NCBI GenBank assembly: GCA_947492925.1
Contig: CANLOQ010000001.1
Location: 1,240,001 to 1,304,000, forward strand
Direction of reading: 5' to 3'
Source of the DNA: an uncultured Sulfitobacter sp.
GTDB lineage: Bacteria; Pseudomonadota; Alphaproteobacteria; Rhodobacterales; Rhodobacteraceae
DNA: 64,000 nt
Part shown: positions 18,658 to 26,958 of the stretch, one piece after another
Numbering within the stretch: position 1 is the first letter of the stretch
Layout of the letters: each line of letters begins with the position of its first letter
The notes under the pieces: model-generated
Database searches by the model: none
The model's input: only the letters and a program-made list of their open reading frames with translations
Told to the model about the DNA's origin: nothing
Program-made: the position numbers and the translations under genes

Positions 18658-20226
18658 TCAGCCAACGTCTTTGTAGCTGACCTCGCGTTTGTCGGTGCCG
18701 CCCTTTTCGCGGCGCACCAGCAGGCGGTTGAGCGCGTGAATATAGGCGCGGGTCGAGGCGACGACGGTATCGGTATCGGCGGACTGACCTGTCACGATGC
18801 GGCCTTCTTCCTCCATACGGACCGAAACGGTTGCTTGCGCATCGGTGCCTTCGGTGACCGCATGCACCTGATAAAGTTGCAGACGCGCGTTGTGCTGCAC
18901 CAGTGCCTTGACGCAGTTGAACGCCGCATCAACGGGGCCGTCGCCGGACTGTTCCGTGCTGTGGTCGGCCCCTTCGACGTTGAGGGTCATGCGCGCCTGA
19001 TTGGGCCCTTCGGTGCCGCAGACCACATGCATGGAGACCAGTTTGACGCGGTCTTCTTCCGGGTCGGTGGTGGTGCGCATGAGGGCGATCAGGTCGTCCT
19101 CGTAGATTTCCTTTTTGCGGTCGGCCAGTTCCTTGAACCGCACGAATACGTCCTTGAGCTGGTTGTCGCCCAGCTCGAATCCGAGGTCTTCGAGTTTGGA
19201 GCGCAGCGCCGCGCGGCCTGAGTGTTTGCCCATGACGATGTTCGTCTCCGAAAGGCCCACGTCTTCGGGGCGCATGATCTCGAACGTCTCGGCGTTCTTG
19301 AGCATGCCGTCCTGATGGATGCCGCTTTCGTGCGCAAAGGCGTTCTTGCCCACGATGGCCTTGTTGGGCTGCACCGGAAAGCCCGACACGGTGGAGACGC
19401 GGCGCGAGATGTTCATGATCTTGGTCGCGTCAATTTCCGTGCGGTAGGGCATGATGTCATTGCGCACGCGCAGGGCCATGACGACTTCTTCCAGCGCCGT
19501 GTTGCCCGCGCGTTCGCCCAGACCGTTGATCGTGCATTCGATCTGACGCGCGCCTGCTTCGACCGCAGCAAGCGAGTTGGCCGTCGCCATGCCAAGGTCG
19601 TTGTGGCAGTGGGTGGCAAAGATGATCTCATCCGCGCCGGGCACGTTTTCGATCAGTTTGCGAATGAGATCGGCGCTTTCGCGCGGGGCTGTGTAGCCGA
19701 CGGTGTCGGGGATGTTGATCGTGGTGGCACCGGCTTTGATGGCGATTTCCACGACGCGGTAGAGATAGTCGAGTTCGGTGCGCGTGGCATCCATCGGGGA
19801 CCATTGCACGTTGTCGCACAGGTTGCGCGCGTGGGTCACAGTCTGGTCGATGCGTTCGGCCATTTCGTCCATCGTCAGGTTCGGGATGGCGCGGTGCAAA
19901 GGCGAGGTGCCGATGAAGGTGTGGATACGCGGCTGCTGGGCGTGTTTGATCGCGTCCCAACAGCGGTCGATGTCGGGCAGTTGCGCGCGGGCAAGGCCGC
20001 AAATGACCGAATTTCTTGCGTTTTTCGCGATCTCGGACACGGCGGCAAAATCGCCTTCGGAGGCGATGGGAAAGCCCGCCTCGATGATGTCGACGCCCAT
20101 GTCGTCCAGAAGCCCCGCGATTTCGAGCTTTTCGGCGTGGGTCATGGTGGCACCGGGCGATTGTTCGCCGTCGCGCAAGGTCGTGTCGAAGATCAAGACG
20201 CGATCCTGTTCAGTCTTATCAGTCAT
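18658..20226 (-). CDS. leuA: 2-Isopropylmalate synthase
   Basis: About 522 residues. LeuA condenses acetyl-CoA with 2-ketoisovalerate in the first step of leucine synthesis. The TIM-barrel domain carries [17 protein letters not shown] with the catalytic Arg-Asp and metal Asp, GGAC-type loops and [19 protein letters not shown] with the HxH metal ligands. Residues after about 390 are the leucine-sensing regulatory domain ([17 protein letters not shown], and the closing [14 protein letters not shown]). The ATG at 20226 is chosen over one 27 nt upstream to match the usual N-terminus. A leucine-rich leader peptide and hairpin lie immediately upstream. Confidence 0.97.
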   Translation of the reverse strand: MTDKTEQDRVLIFDTTLRDGEQSPGATMTHAEKLEIAGLLDDMGVDIIEAGFPIASEGDFAAVSEIAKNARNSVICGLARAQLPDIDRCWDAIKHAQQPRIHTFIGTSPLHRAIPNLTMDEMAERIDQTVTHARNLCDNVQWSPMDATRTELDYLYRVVEIAIKAGATTINIPDTVGYTAPRESADLIRKLIENVPGADEIIFATHCHNDLGMATANSLAAVEAGARQIECTINGLGERAGNTALEEVVMALRVRNDIMPYRTEIDATKIMNISRRVSTVSGFPVQPNKAIVGKNAFAHESGIHQDGMLKNAETFEIMRPEDVGLSETNIVMGKHSGRAALRSKLEDLGFELGDNQLKDVFVRFKELADRKKEIYEDDLIALMRTTTDPEEDRVKLVSMHVVCGTEGPNQARMTLNVEGADHSTEQSGDGPVDAAFNCVKALVQHNARLQLYQVHAVTEGTDAQATVSVRMEEEGRIVTGQSADTDTVVASTRAYIHALNRLLVRREKGGTDKREVSYKDVG

Positions 20227-20274
20227 GTGAGTATCTTTCGTTCTGCTGTTCATATCCGTGGCGCGGTGCGATGC

Positions 20275-20311
20275 CCTCTGAGCGGACGCGCCGGGATGGC
20301 ACGCTCAGAGG
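20275..20311 (-). promoter_or_regulatory. Attenuator-type hairpin between leuL leader and leuA
   Basis: On the minus strand CCTCTGAGCG (20311-20302) pairs perfectly with CGCTCAGAGG (20284-20275), a 10-bp stem with a 17-nt loop. The upstream arm overlaps the last codons and the stop codon of the leader peptide, so a ribosome finishing the leader would block the stem. It is not followed by a T-run, so it may be part of an antiterminator/anti-SD switch rather than a simple terminator. Confidence 0.65.
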
Positions 20312-20391
20312 CGGATTAGCAGCAGGAGGGTTGCACGCAGCAGGCTCGCGGCGGGGCGCGATGCAAATGAAGTATGTGCGGCGTGTGTCAT
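20305..20391 (-). CDS. Leucine-rich leader peptide of leuA (attenuation)
   Basis: A 28-codon frame reading MTHAAHTSFASRPAAS, then two Leu, RAT, four Leu in a row, IRL and stop. Seven of 28 residues are Leu, six of them in two tight clusters near the end, exactly where a stalled ribosome would sense charged leucyl-tRNA. The frame is 78 nt upstream of the leuA ATG on the same strand, and its stop codon lies in the upstream arm of a perfect 10-bp hairpin. This is the architecture of classical leucine-operon attenuators. No strong ribosome site is visible before the ATG. Confidence 0.75.
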   Translation of the reverse strand: MTHAAHTSFASRPAASLLRATLLLLIRL

Positions 20392-20488
20392 GGCGGTATT
20401 TATAGGCAAGTGATTTCAAATGGGAAGGGGTTTTCCATTTTTGCGGTTGTTGCATTGAAGCGGTGGCATGCGCCGCTAGGTCTGGGGG

Positions 20489-21154
20489 ATGAGTAAAACA
20501 CTGATATTGGGCGCATCCGGGGGCATCGGATCAGCGCTGGTAAAGGCGTGCAGGGCACGGGGCGACGCAGTGACGGGGTTGTCGCGGTCAGCTGACGGGT
20601 TTGACATAACCGATGAGGCGTCTGTGGCCGCGCATCTGGGGGCCCTGGATGGCCCGTTTGACCGGGTGATCGTGGCGACAGGTGCGCTTGAGATAGACGG
20701 TGCGGAGCCGGAAAAAACCATCAAGGCAATCGAGCGTCAGGCGATGATGGATCAGTTCGCGTTGAATGCGGTTGGCCCGGCGCTGGTCTTGGCCCATGCG
20801 CATGATTTGCTGCCGCGCGACGGGCGGTCCGTTTTGGCCGTGCTGTCGGCCCGGGTGGGGTCAATCGGGGACAACAAGATCGGCGGCTGGATCAGCTATC
20901 GCAGCGCCAAGGCAGCGGTGAACCAGATCGTGCACACGGCGGCGATTGAGCTGGGACGGACCCACAAGCAAGCGGTCTGCGTGGCGTTGCATCCGGGCAC
21001 CGTGGCCACGCCGTTTACTGAGAAATATCTGGGGCGTCACCCGGCGGTGCAGCCTGCGGAAGCGGCGGAAAATCTGCTGGGCGTCATGGACGGACTGAGC
21101 GCGGATCAAAGTGGTCAGTTCTTTGACTGGGCGGGCAAGGCGGTGCCGTGGTGA
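20489..21154 (+). CDS. SDR family oxidoreductase
   Basis: 221 residues of the short-chain dehydrogenase/reductase superfamily. The nucleotide motif is LILGASGGIGSALVKACRARG near the N-terminus. The catalytic set is Ser in LAVLSARVGS and Tyr-Lys in ISYRSAKAAVNQ. The short length and the LHPGTVATPFT segment resemble C-factor/CsgA-like SDRs. The substrate cannot be inferred. Its stop codon overlaps the start of the photolyase gene, so the two proteins are translationally coupled. Confidence 0.9.
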   Translation: MSKTLILGASGGIGSALVKACRARGDAVTGLSRSADGFDITDEASVAAHLGALDGPFDRVIVATGALEIDGAEPEKTIKAIERQAMMDQFALNAVGPALVLAHAHDLLPRDGRSVLAVLSARVGSIGDNKIGGWISYRSAKAAVNQIVHTAAIELGRTHKQAVCVALHPGTVATPFTEKYLGRHPAVQPAEAAENLLGVMDGLSADQSGQFFDWAGKAVPW

Positions 21155-22677
21155 GCCGCCTTGTTCTGGTGCTGGGCGACCAGTTGTCGCGTGACCTTTC
21201 GGCGTTGAAAAAAGCGGACAAAGACAGCGATGTCGTGGTCATGGCTGAGGTGGTGGAAGAAGCGGAATACGTGTCGCATCACCCCAAGAAAATTGCCCTG
21301 ATCTTTGCAGCCATGCGTAAATTTGCGCAGGAATTACAGGATGATGGATGGGATGTCCGCTATTCAAAGCTGGACGATCCTGACAACGCCGGATCCATTG
21401 TCGGAGAGCTTTTGCGCCGCGCGGAAGAGGTGGCTGCGCCGGGTGTGATCTGTACCGAGCCGGGGGAATGGCGGCTGATTGACAAGCTGAAATATGCGCC
21501 GGTGAAAACGCATATTCTGAACGATGACCGGTTCATCGCCAGCCACGCGGAATTTGAGGATTGGGCCGAGGGGCGCAAGGCGCTGCGGATGGAGTATTTC
21601 TATCGCGAAATGCGGCGCAAAACAGGGCTGTTGATGGAGGGGGACAAACCCGCCGGAGACAAGTGGAACTTTGATCACGAGAACCGCAAGGCCGCGCCGG
21701 ATGATGTGACCGTGGATGGGCCGTTGTGGTTTGAACCGGACGAGACTGTAGAGGAGGTTCTGGCGCTGGTGGAGGACAGGTTCGGGGATCACTTTGGTGA
21801 TCTGCGGCCCTTTGGGTTTGCCACCACCCGGCAAGAGGCGCTGGAGGCGTTGGCGTATTTTGTGAAACACGCGCTGCCGCGGTTCGGAGACTATCAGGAC
21901 GCGATGTTGCAGGGCCATCAGTACCTGTATCATGCGGTGGTGTCCCCCTATATCAATACGGGTCTTCTGGGCCCGTTGGAGGTATGTCAGGCCGTTGAAA
22001 AAGCTTGGAAAAACGGGGATGTGCCGATCAACGCCGCTGAGGGTTTCATCCGTCAGATCATTGGCTGGCGGGAGTATGTGCGGGGGATTTATTTTCTGGA
22101 GGGGCCGGAGTATCCGCAGCGCAATGTGCTGGGTCACAGCCGCGATTTGCCGGCGTTTTACTGGGGTGCCGAGACGCGGATGAACTGCGTGTCCCATGCG
22201 GTGGGCCAGACCCGGGAACAGGCCTATGCACATCACATTCAGCGGCTGATGGTGACGGGCAATTTTGCGCTGCTGGCGGGGGTTGATCCGGGGCAGGTGC
22301 ACGAGTGGTATCTGGCGGTCTATGCAGATGCCTATGAGTGGGTCGAAAGTCCCAACACCGTGGGCATGAGCCAGTTTGCCGATGGAGGTGTGATTGCATC
22401 AAAACCTTACGTGTCTTCAGGGGCTTACATCAACCGGATGTCGGATTACTGCAAGGGATGCAGCTATAAGGTCAGCGTGAAAACGGGCGAGGATGCCTGT
22501 CCATTCAATCTGTTGTACTGGCACTTTCTGGACCGCCACCGGGAGCGGTTTTCGAACAATGCGCGCATGGGGAATATGTACCGGACGTGGGACAGGATGG
22601 ACGAGGACCGGCGCGAGACCGTATTGCGAGACGCGGAAAGCTGGCTGAAGCGGCTGGACGCAGGTGAAGTGGTCTGA
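21151..22677 (+). CDS. phrB: Cryptochrome/photolyase of the FeS-BCP family ((6-4) photolyase type)
   Basis: About 508 residues. The N-terminus LVLVLGDQLSRDLSALKKAD and the segment EEAEYVSHHPKKIALIFAAMRKF mark the deoxyribodipyrimidine-photolyase-related (PhrB/CryB) family rather than classical CPD photolyases. The FAD domain shows INAAEGFIRQIIGWREYVRGIY. Four cysteines fit the [4Fe-4S] ligand pattern: one in MNCVSHAV, two in YCKGCSY and one in DACPFNLLYW. Agrobacterium PhrB repairs (6-4) photoproducts with this cofactor set. The GTG at 21151 overlaps the SDR stop (GTGA); a GTG at 21148 is equally possible. Confidence 0.93.
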   Translation: MSRLVLVLGDQLSRDLSALKKADKDSDVVVMAEVVEEAEYVSHHPKKIALIFAAMRKFAQELQDDGWDVRYSKLDDPDNAGSIVGELLRRAEEVAAPGVICTEPGEWRLIDKLKYAPVKTHILNDDRFIASHAEFEDWAEGRKALRMEYFYREMRRKTGLLMEGDKPAGDKWNFDHENRKAAPDDVTVDGPLWFEPDETVEEVLALVEDRFGDHFGDLRPFGFATTRQEALEALAYFVKHALPRFGDYQDAMLQGHQYLYHAVVSPYINTGLLGPLEVCQAVEKAWKNGDVPINAAEGFIRQIIGWREYVRGIYFLEGPEYPQRNVLGHSRDLPAFYWGAETRMNCVSHAVGQTREQAYAHHIQRLMVTGNFALLAGVDPGQVHEWYLAVYADAYEWVESPNTVGMSQFADGGVIASKPYVSSGAYINRMSDYCKGCSYKVSVKTGEDACPFNLLYWHFLDRHRERFSNNARMGNMYRTWDRMDEDRRETVLRDAESWLKRLDAGEVV

Positions 22678-22922
22678 GGGGCTTTTGCGCGACACGGATC
22701 GCCTGTGCACCGTCAACGGGAGCGAATCGCCTTAACGCCATACAGGCAAGGGATTTGCGGGGGGCACCCCCCGTACACCGGGCGTACACCATGCGTGCAG
22801 TCGATTTTCTGGAAATTGCGGGGTTAATCGTGCGTACGGTCCAAAATGTGCATGAATCATTTGCAATGACCGGGCGCGCGCAGATGTGGGCTCGGACGGG
22901 GGTGGCAGGAAGGCGTGATTGG
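22678..22922. other. Gene-free gap between phrB and a convergent gene
   Basis: These 245 nt show no convincing reading frame. I note a G6-CA-C6 block near 22758 and two direct copies of CGTACACC (22772-22779 and 22783-22790) spaced by 11 nt, one helical turn, which could be a protein site. There is no hairpin with a T-run, so terminators for the two converging genes are not apparent. Confidence 0.4.
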
Positions 22923-24320
22923 TCAGCTGCCGTGCTCTGACAAAAAGGCGCTGACTTCGGTGAAAAACTGATCGAATGCCGGGGTGCCTTCGACCAGCGC
23001 GTGATTGTTGCCCTTGAGATTGACAAAACGGGCACCCGGGATCAGGGCAGCGAGCCTGCGGCCTTCCTCAAGCGGGACGCGCCGGTCGCCTTCGGCATGC
23101 AGCACCATCGTCGGCGCGCGCACTTGGCGTGCAAGATGCTGGGTGTCGACCATTGCGTTCATTCTGTTGATCCGGGCAAGGTTTCCGGGACCGACAGAGA
23201 CGCGTTGCAATTCGTCAAAACCGGCCTTTTGCCGTTCTGTCGCGTCCGGGATGAAAGCGCTGGTAAAGAACTGACGATAGACGGGGTTGGGGGACCCCCA
23301 ACCTTGGGTGATCATGGTCTGGGAGGCTTCGAAGAGTTTTGATTGTTCGTCTGAGCCTCGTTTCAGCGCCCCACGGGCAAAGCCGCCGAGCAGCACCAGA
23401 CAGCGTACCTTTTCGGGGTGTTCCACCGCATAGCGGATTGAAAAAGAGCATCCCTGCGAGACGCCAAACAGGGCGAAGCGTTCAAGTCTGGCTGCATCGA
23501 CCACGGTTGCCATGTCGCTGACCATTGCGGTCTGCGAGATTTCATCGACTTCCCAGTCCGACAGACCGCCGCCGCGCTGGTCAAAGCGGATCAGTTCATG
23601 GTCTTTTGCGAGGCCCGCCAGAAACGGGCCCCAGACCGCACTGCGCCATTCGTATTCGATATGGTTCAGCCAGTTGGGCGCCTTGAGCAGAGGTGGCCCT
23701 TTGCCAACGCGGGCAAAGGCGATCTGGACGCCATCGGGGGCGATGCAGAATTGTACCCGTTGGTTGAGCGGTGCTTCGGTGATGGCGATGTCTTCGGGAT
23801 CGGTTTCCGGTGTCCATTGCCAGACCGGAATTGGCCGGGCGATGTTCTTGACCCGTTGGGAGCCGAGGTTTTTGAAGGGTTCGTCCAGACCATCCTGCAC
23901 CAGCCTGAAAATAACATCCGACACGCAGATGCCGCCGGGTTCCGACAGGGCTTCAAGCCGGGATGCGACGTTGACGGCGTCGCCAAAAACATCCCCGTCA
24001 TCGAACACAACATCCCCGACGTTCAGGCCCATCCGGTATCTGATCCGGGTGTCTTCGGGTGTGTCATTTTCGCGGGCCCGCATGCCGCGCTGTATCGTTA
24101 AGGCGGCGCGAAAGGCATCTGTCGCGCTGGGGAAAGTGACCAGCAGGCCATCACCGGTTGTTTTCACGATACGGCCCCGGTTGCGTGCAATTTCGGGATC
24201 AATCAGTTCTTTTCGGTGCGCCTTTTGGCGGTGGATGGTGCCCAGTTCATCGGCCTGCATCAACCTGCTGTAACCGACCATATCGGTGGCAAGAATGGCG
24301 GCAAGCTGGCGGTGCATCAC
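22923..24320 (-). CDS. Class III adenylate/guanylate cyclase fused to an alpha/beta hydrolase
   Basis: 465 residues in two domains. Residues 1-170 form a class III cyclase domain: LAAILATDMVGYSRLMQADE with the first metal Asp, GRIVKTTGDGLLVTF with the second, then LNVGDVVFDDGDVFGDAVNVASRLE. Residues 190-465 are an alpha/beta hydrolase: RFDQRGGGLSDW (oxyanion region), nucleophile elbow FGVSQGCS, acid in LHAEGDRRVP and His in LKGNNHALVEG. The fusion suggests that a cyclic nucleotide signal and a hydrolase or ligand-binding fold are linked. No membrane segment is seen. The hydrolase part could be a sensor rather than an enzyme. Confidence 0.88.
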   Translation of the reverse strand: MMHRQLAAILATDMVGYSRLMQADELGTIHRQKAHRKELIDPEIARNRGRIVKTTGDGLLVTFPSATDAFRAALTIQRGMRARENDTPEDTRIRYRMGLNVGDVVFDDGDVFGDAVNVASRLEALSEPGGICVSDVIFRLVQDGLDEPFKNLGSQRVKNIARPIPVWQWTPETDPEDIAITEAPLNQRVQFCIAPDGVQIAFARVGKGPPLLKAPNWLNHIEYEWRSAVWGPFLAGLAKDHELIRFDQRGGGLSDWEVDEISQTAMVSDMATVVDAARLERFALFGVSQGCSFSIRYAVEHPEKVRCLVLLGGFARGALKRGSDEQSKLFEASQTMITQGWGSPNPVYRQFFTSAFIPDATERQKAGFDELQRVSVGPGNLARINRMNAMVDTQHLARQVRAPTMVLHAEGDRRVPLEEGRRLAALIPGARFVNLKGNNHALVEGTPAFDQFFTEVSAFLSEHGS

Positions 24321-24428
24321 GGTCCCCTTTCGGGGAAGCTTAGCCGCTGTCGCGTCTTAACCCAAAGACCTTTTGGGACCGCGCCGCTGGGGCGATCCGG
24401 GTCGGGCCAGATGTCTGGCCGTGCATCG

Positions 24429-24845
24429 TTAGTCTTGTACCAGCCAGTCATTCAGTGTGGTTTTGACCGCGTCGGGCCAAGGCACGGAGGTGTGTTTGTC
24501 CAGGTCAGAGGCGGCGAGCACCTGCGTGCTGGTCCAACGTTTTTCGCCCTCGCAGCTGATTTCGTGTCTGAGGGTGACCGAGGACCGGCCCACCTTTACC
24601 ACCCGCAGTTCGAACGTCAGGGTCTGGCCGAACAGTGACGGAATCGAGAAATCGCAGCTGAGGTGAACGGTAGGTGTGCCCCAGCGGTCCTTCCAGATGA
24701 TTTCGTGCCACGGGTAGCCGATATGCGCCCAGAATTCTTCGTTCACGCCGTTGAGGATATCCAGATAGGCCGGGAAATAGGCCGTGCCGGAGATGTCACA
24801 ATCGCCAAAGCGCAGTTCGCGCGTGGTGGTGAAGGTTTTGGTCAT
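24429..24845 (-). CDS. Hotdog-fold acyl-CoA thioesterase (4HBT family)
   Basis: 138 residues with the 4-hydroxybenzoyl-CoA thioesterase signature RFGDCDISGTAYFPAYLDI, where the Asp is the likely catalytic residue, followed by NEEFWAHIGYPW and the strand VKVGRSSVTLRHEISCEG. It would hydrolyse a small or aromatic acyl-CoA in the cytoplasm. It is divergent from the AraC gene at 24972, and the 126-nt gap could hold a shared control region. The natural substrate is unknown. Confidence 0.85.
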   Translation of the reverse strand: MTKTFTTTRELRFGDCDISGTAYFPAYLDILNGVNEEFWAHIGYPWHEIIWKDRWGTPTVHLSCDFSIPSLFGQTLTFELRVVKVGRSSVTLRHEISCEGEKRWTSTQVLAASDLDKHTSVPWPDAVKTTLNDWLVQD

Positions 24846-24971
24846 GGGGGTGCTGCCGTGTTGGGGGAGGTGGTGGCATTGTACCGTTTGCGGGCTGCGT
24901 TGGACAGTGCATTCTCAATACCGTGGCGCTGTGGCATACACCTGAATAAGGTGCAGAGGGATGTGTGGCGG

Positions 24972-25712
24972 ATGTACGACCCCAAGGGCAACGGCAAGGA
25001 CAGGGCAGTGCATGAGGTGGCCTTTGAAGAGGTGGCACCGCCCCCGGCGCTGGCCGGGATTGTGCACCGGTTTCTTGAGCTGAAGACGACCGGCCCGCTG
25101 GCGGAGGATTACCGTTTTCACGCGTTGCCCGATGCCTGTGCCTATGTGGTTTTTGACCAGCAGAACCGCGATATCTGTGGCGTGTCAAAACTGCGCGCGA
25201 CATCCGAAGAGTTCAATCTGGGGCAGTCGTTTCATTTTGTGAATATCCGGTTTCTGCCGGGCGTCTGGCAGGGGGGCAAAGAGCCGGTCGCGTTTGGTCA
25301 GCTTGATGCGCCCTATGCCGGGGGGCTGCCGCTGCGCGAGGTCAATGCGGCGCTTGAGGGGTTGTCGTTTGCGCAGATGCTGCCCCGGCTGGAGGCGCTG
25401 GTTGCGGACCTGATGGCGCGGGGGATGGTGGCGCGCAATCCGGTGACCGAGACACTGTTTCAGCATCTTGACGAAATTCACACCGTGGCGGATATGGCCG
25501 CCCTTGTTGGGTTGTCGCCGCGGCAGTTGCAGCGGCGGTTGAAACAGACAACAGATTTCACGCCGCACGATCTGCTTAAGGTGCTGCGTTTGCAGATGGC
25601 GCTGAACGGGGGCGACATCTGGTCTTATGCGGATCAGTCGCATTTCATCCATTCGTTCCGCAATGCGACGGGGTATACGCCGGGAAAATACGCCCGAAAA
25701 TTCGATGTCTGA
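24972..25712 (+). CDS. AraC family transcriptional regulator
   Basis: 246 residues. The C-terminal third has the double helix-turn-helix: ADMAALVGLSPRQLQRRLKQTT and then DQSHFIHSFRNATGYTPGKYAR, the standard AraC signature. The N-terminal part (EVAPPPALAGIVHRFLELKT and YRFHALPDACAYVVFD) looks like the domain of unknown ligand found in DUF6597-type regulators. The ATG at 24972 is chosen because the frame further upstream overlaps the divergent thioesterase gene. It precedes a VOC gene by 74 nt on the same strand and may control it or the thioesterase. Confidence 0.9.
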   Translation: MYDPKGNGKDRAVHEVAFEEVAPPPALAGIVHRFLELKTTGPLAEDYRFHALPDACAYVVFDQQNRDICGVSKLRATSEEFNLGQSFHFVNIRFLPGVWQGGKEPVAFGQLDAPYAGGLPLREVNAALEGLSFAQMLPRLEALVADLMARGMVARNPVTETLFQHLDEIHTVADMAALVGLSPRQLQRRLKQTTDFTPHDLLKVLRLQMALNGGDIWSYADQSHFIHSFRNATGYTPGKYARKFDV

Positions 25713-25786
25713 TATCTACAATACAGGTGTGATTCCGTCCGCTAGGAAGGGTGCATAGCAACCCTTTCATGGACAGGAACAAGACA

Positions 25787-26167
25787 ATGACAAAGATGAA
25801 TGCAATCGGATGGTTCGATATTTTTGTGGACGATCTGGCGCGGGCGACTGCCTTTTACGAGGCGGTTCTGGACACCAAGCTGGAGCAGATGGGCGACCCG
25901 ACCGGTGAGACCCAGATGATGAGCTTTGCCGCTGATATGAGCGTCTATGGCGCGGGCGGTGCCCTGAGCAAGTCACCCAACGGGCGGCCCGGTGTGGGCG
26001 GGACCATCATCTATTTCAATGCGCAGGATTGCGCGGTGGAAGAGGGCCGGGTCGCGGATGCGGGCGGTCAGGTGGTGCGGCCGAAGTTCTCTATCGGGGA
26101 GTTCGGGTTTGTGAGCCTGTGCATGGATACCGAAGGCAATATGTTCGGGATCGCATCCATGCAGTAA
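25787..26167 (+). CDS. VOC family protein
   Basis: A 126-residue single-module vicinal-oxygen-chelate protein. It reads AIGWFDIFVDDLARATAFYEAVL at the start and SLCMDTEGNMFGIASM at the end, which is typical of the small YdcJ/PhnB-like glyoxalase-related group. The start is set by AGGA 8 nt before the ATG at 25787. The canonical first metal His is replaced (GWFDIF), so metal binding and catalysis are doubtful. A strong terminator follows directly. The AraC gene lies just upstream on the same strand. Confidence 0.85.
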   Translation: MTKMNAIGWFDIFVDDLARATAFYEAVLDTKLEQMGDPTGETQMMSFAADMSVYGAGGALSKSPNGRPGVGGTIIYFNAQDCAVEEGRVADAGGQVVRPKFSIGEFGFVSLCMDTEGNMFGIASMQ

Positions 26168-26190
26168 CCCGTTCCAGCGGGACGGTTGAA

Positions 26191-26220
26191 AACGGGCGGT
26201 CTGCGGGCCGCCCGTTTTTT
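26191..26220. terminator. Strong bidirectional intrinsic terminator
   Basis: AACGGGCGG (26191-26199) pairs with CCGCCCGTT (26208-26216), a 9-bp GC-rich stem with loop tctgcggg, followed by a six-T run (26215-26220). On the minus strand the hairpin is followed by TTTT. It sits between the VOC stop (26167) and the ABM stop (26222) and should end both transcripts. Confidence 0.92.
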
Positions 26221-26221
26221 G

Positions 26222-26566
26222 TTATCCGTGCGCGGCCTTGCTGTCTGCGGGGGCCTGATCACGGTCAAACATGCCATAGTCGCGGATCACATGGGCGATG
26301 CGCAGGTGATAGTCGGTGAAGATGCCCGCGCGCCCCTTTGCCTGAGCGCGGCGGTGGGCGGCCAGTTTGCGCCAGCGCAGCACGGCGGCTTCGTCTTCGA
26401 AGAACGACAGGGACAGCAGTTTGTCGGGGTTGGTCAGGCTTTGGAAGCGTTCGACCGAAATAAAGCCTTCGACGGCATCGACCATCGGTTTCATCTCGGC
26501 CGCGATGTCGAGGTAGTCTGACTTGCGGTCGGGGTGCGGCAGGACTTCGAATATGACGGCGATCAT
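26222..26566 (-). CDS. Antibiotic biosynthesis monooxygenase (ABM) domain protein
   Basis: A 114-residue ferredoxin-like alpha+beta barrel protein. [25 protein letters not shown] and [25 protein letters not shown] give the ABM strand-helix-strand pattern. [30 protein letters not shown] follows. Some members oxidise polyketides or degrade heme, but small stand-alone ones are mostly uncharacterised. It overlaps the upstream NIPSNAP gene by 4 nt (ATGA), so both are probably made together under the divergent ArsR gene. Confidence 0.88.
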   Translation of the reverse strand: MIAVIFEVLPHPDRKSDYLDIAAEMKPMVDAVEGFISVERFQSLTNPDKLLSLSFFEDEAAVLRWRKLAAHRRAQAKGRAGIFTDYHLRIAHVIRDYGMFDRDQAPADSKAAHG

Positions 26567-26886
26567 GCGGGGGGGCCGTGCGGGGTTGAGGCGCGCTTGA
26601 GGAACGTGCGGTCCTCGCGCAGGATGAACTTTTGTGACTGCGCAAAATCATAGTTTTCGCGGCCCAGCGGATCGGCGGCAAGGCGCGCGCGGTAGGCTTC
26701 GTAGGCGGCAAGGCTGGGGATGTTGTAGATGCCGTAGGCGAGGGTGGAGGAGCCTTCGTGCGGGGCGTAATAGCCCACAAGGTCGGCACCGCAGCGCGGA
26801 ATGGCTTGCCCCCAGTTTTGCGCATATTTCTCAAACTGGGCGCGCTTGGTCGGGTCGATCTGGTAGCGGATGATGCAGGTCAGCAT
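26563..26886 (-). CDS. NIPSNAP family protein
   Basis: A 107-residue dimeric alpha+beta barrel protein. [54 protein letters not shown] and DRTFLKR match the NIPSNAP fold. Its biochemical role is unknown. It is the first gene of a pair with the ABM gene and lies 72 nt from the divergent ArsR regulator, so it is a likely target. The start at 26886 has AAAGGAACCCACC in front, a good ribosome site. Confidence 0.88.
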   Translation of the reverse strand: MLTCIIRYQIDPTKRAQFEKYAQNWGQAIPRCGADLVGYYAPHEGSSTLAYGIYNIPSLAAYEAYRARLAADPLGRENYDFAQSQKFILREDRTFLKRASTPHGPPA

Positions 26887-26939
26887 GGTGGGTTCCTTTT
26901 GTTGCCGGGCCCGGTGTAGCGGATTGATTTGCGCAGATG

Positions 26940-26957
26940 CTTCGGTTAGTGTCGAAG
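26940..26957. promoter_or_regulatory. Probable ArsR operator
   Basis: CTTCG (26940-26944) and CGAAG (26953-26957) form an inverted repeat with an 8-nt spacer, a layout common for ArsR dimers. It ends one base before the ATG of the ArsR gene and lies in the 72-nt gap shared with the NIPSNAP-ABM pair. Repression of its own gene by occlusion of the start region is plausible. Confidence 0.55.
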
Positions 26958-26958
26958 T

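Noticed and set aside
19222-20319. An open plus-strand frame across leuA
   Set aside because: Shadow of the leuA gene; composition biased to Gly, Val, Asp and His with no recognisable motif.
22772-22790. Two CGTACACC direct repeats at 11-nt spacing as a regulator site
   Set aside because: They lie between convergent gene ends, where no promoter is expected, so I keep them only as a note.
22755-22940. A 61-codon frame in the gap after phrB
   Set aside because: No ribosome site, no homologous pattern and it runs into the convergent cyclase gene.
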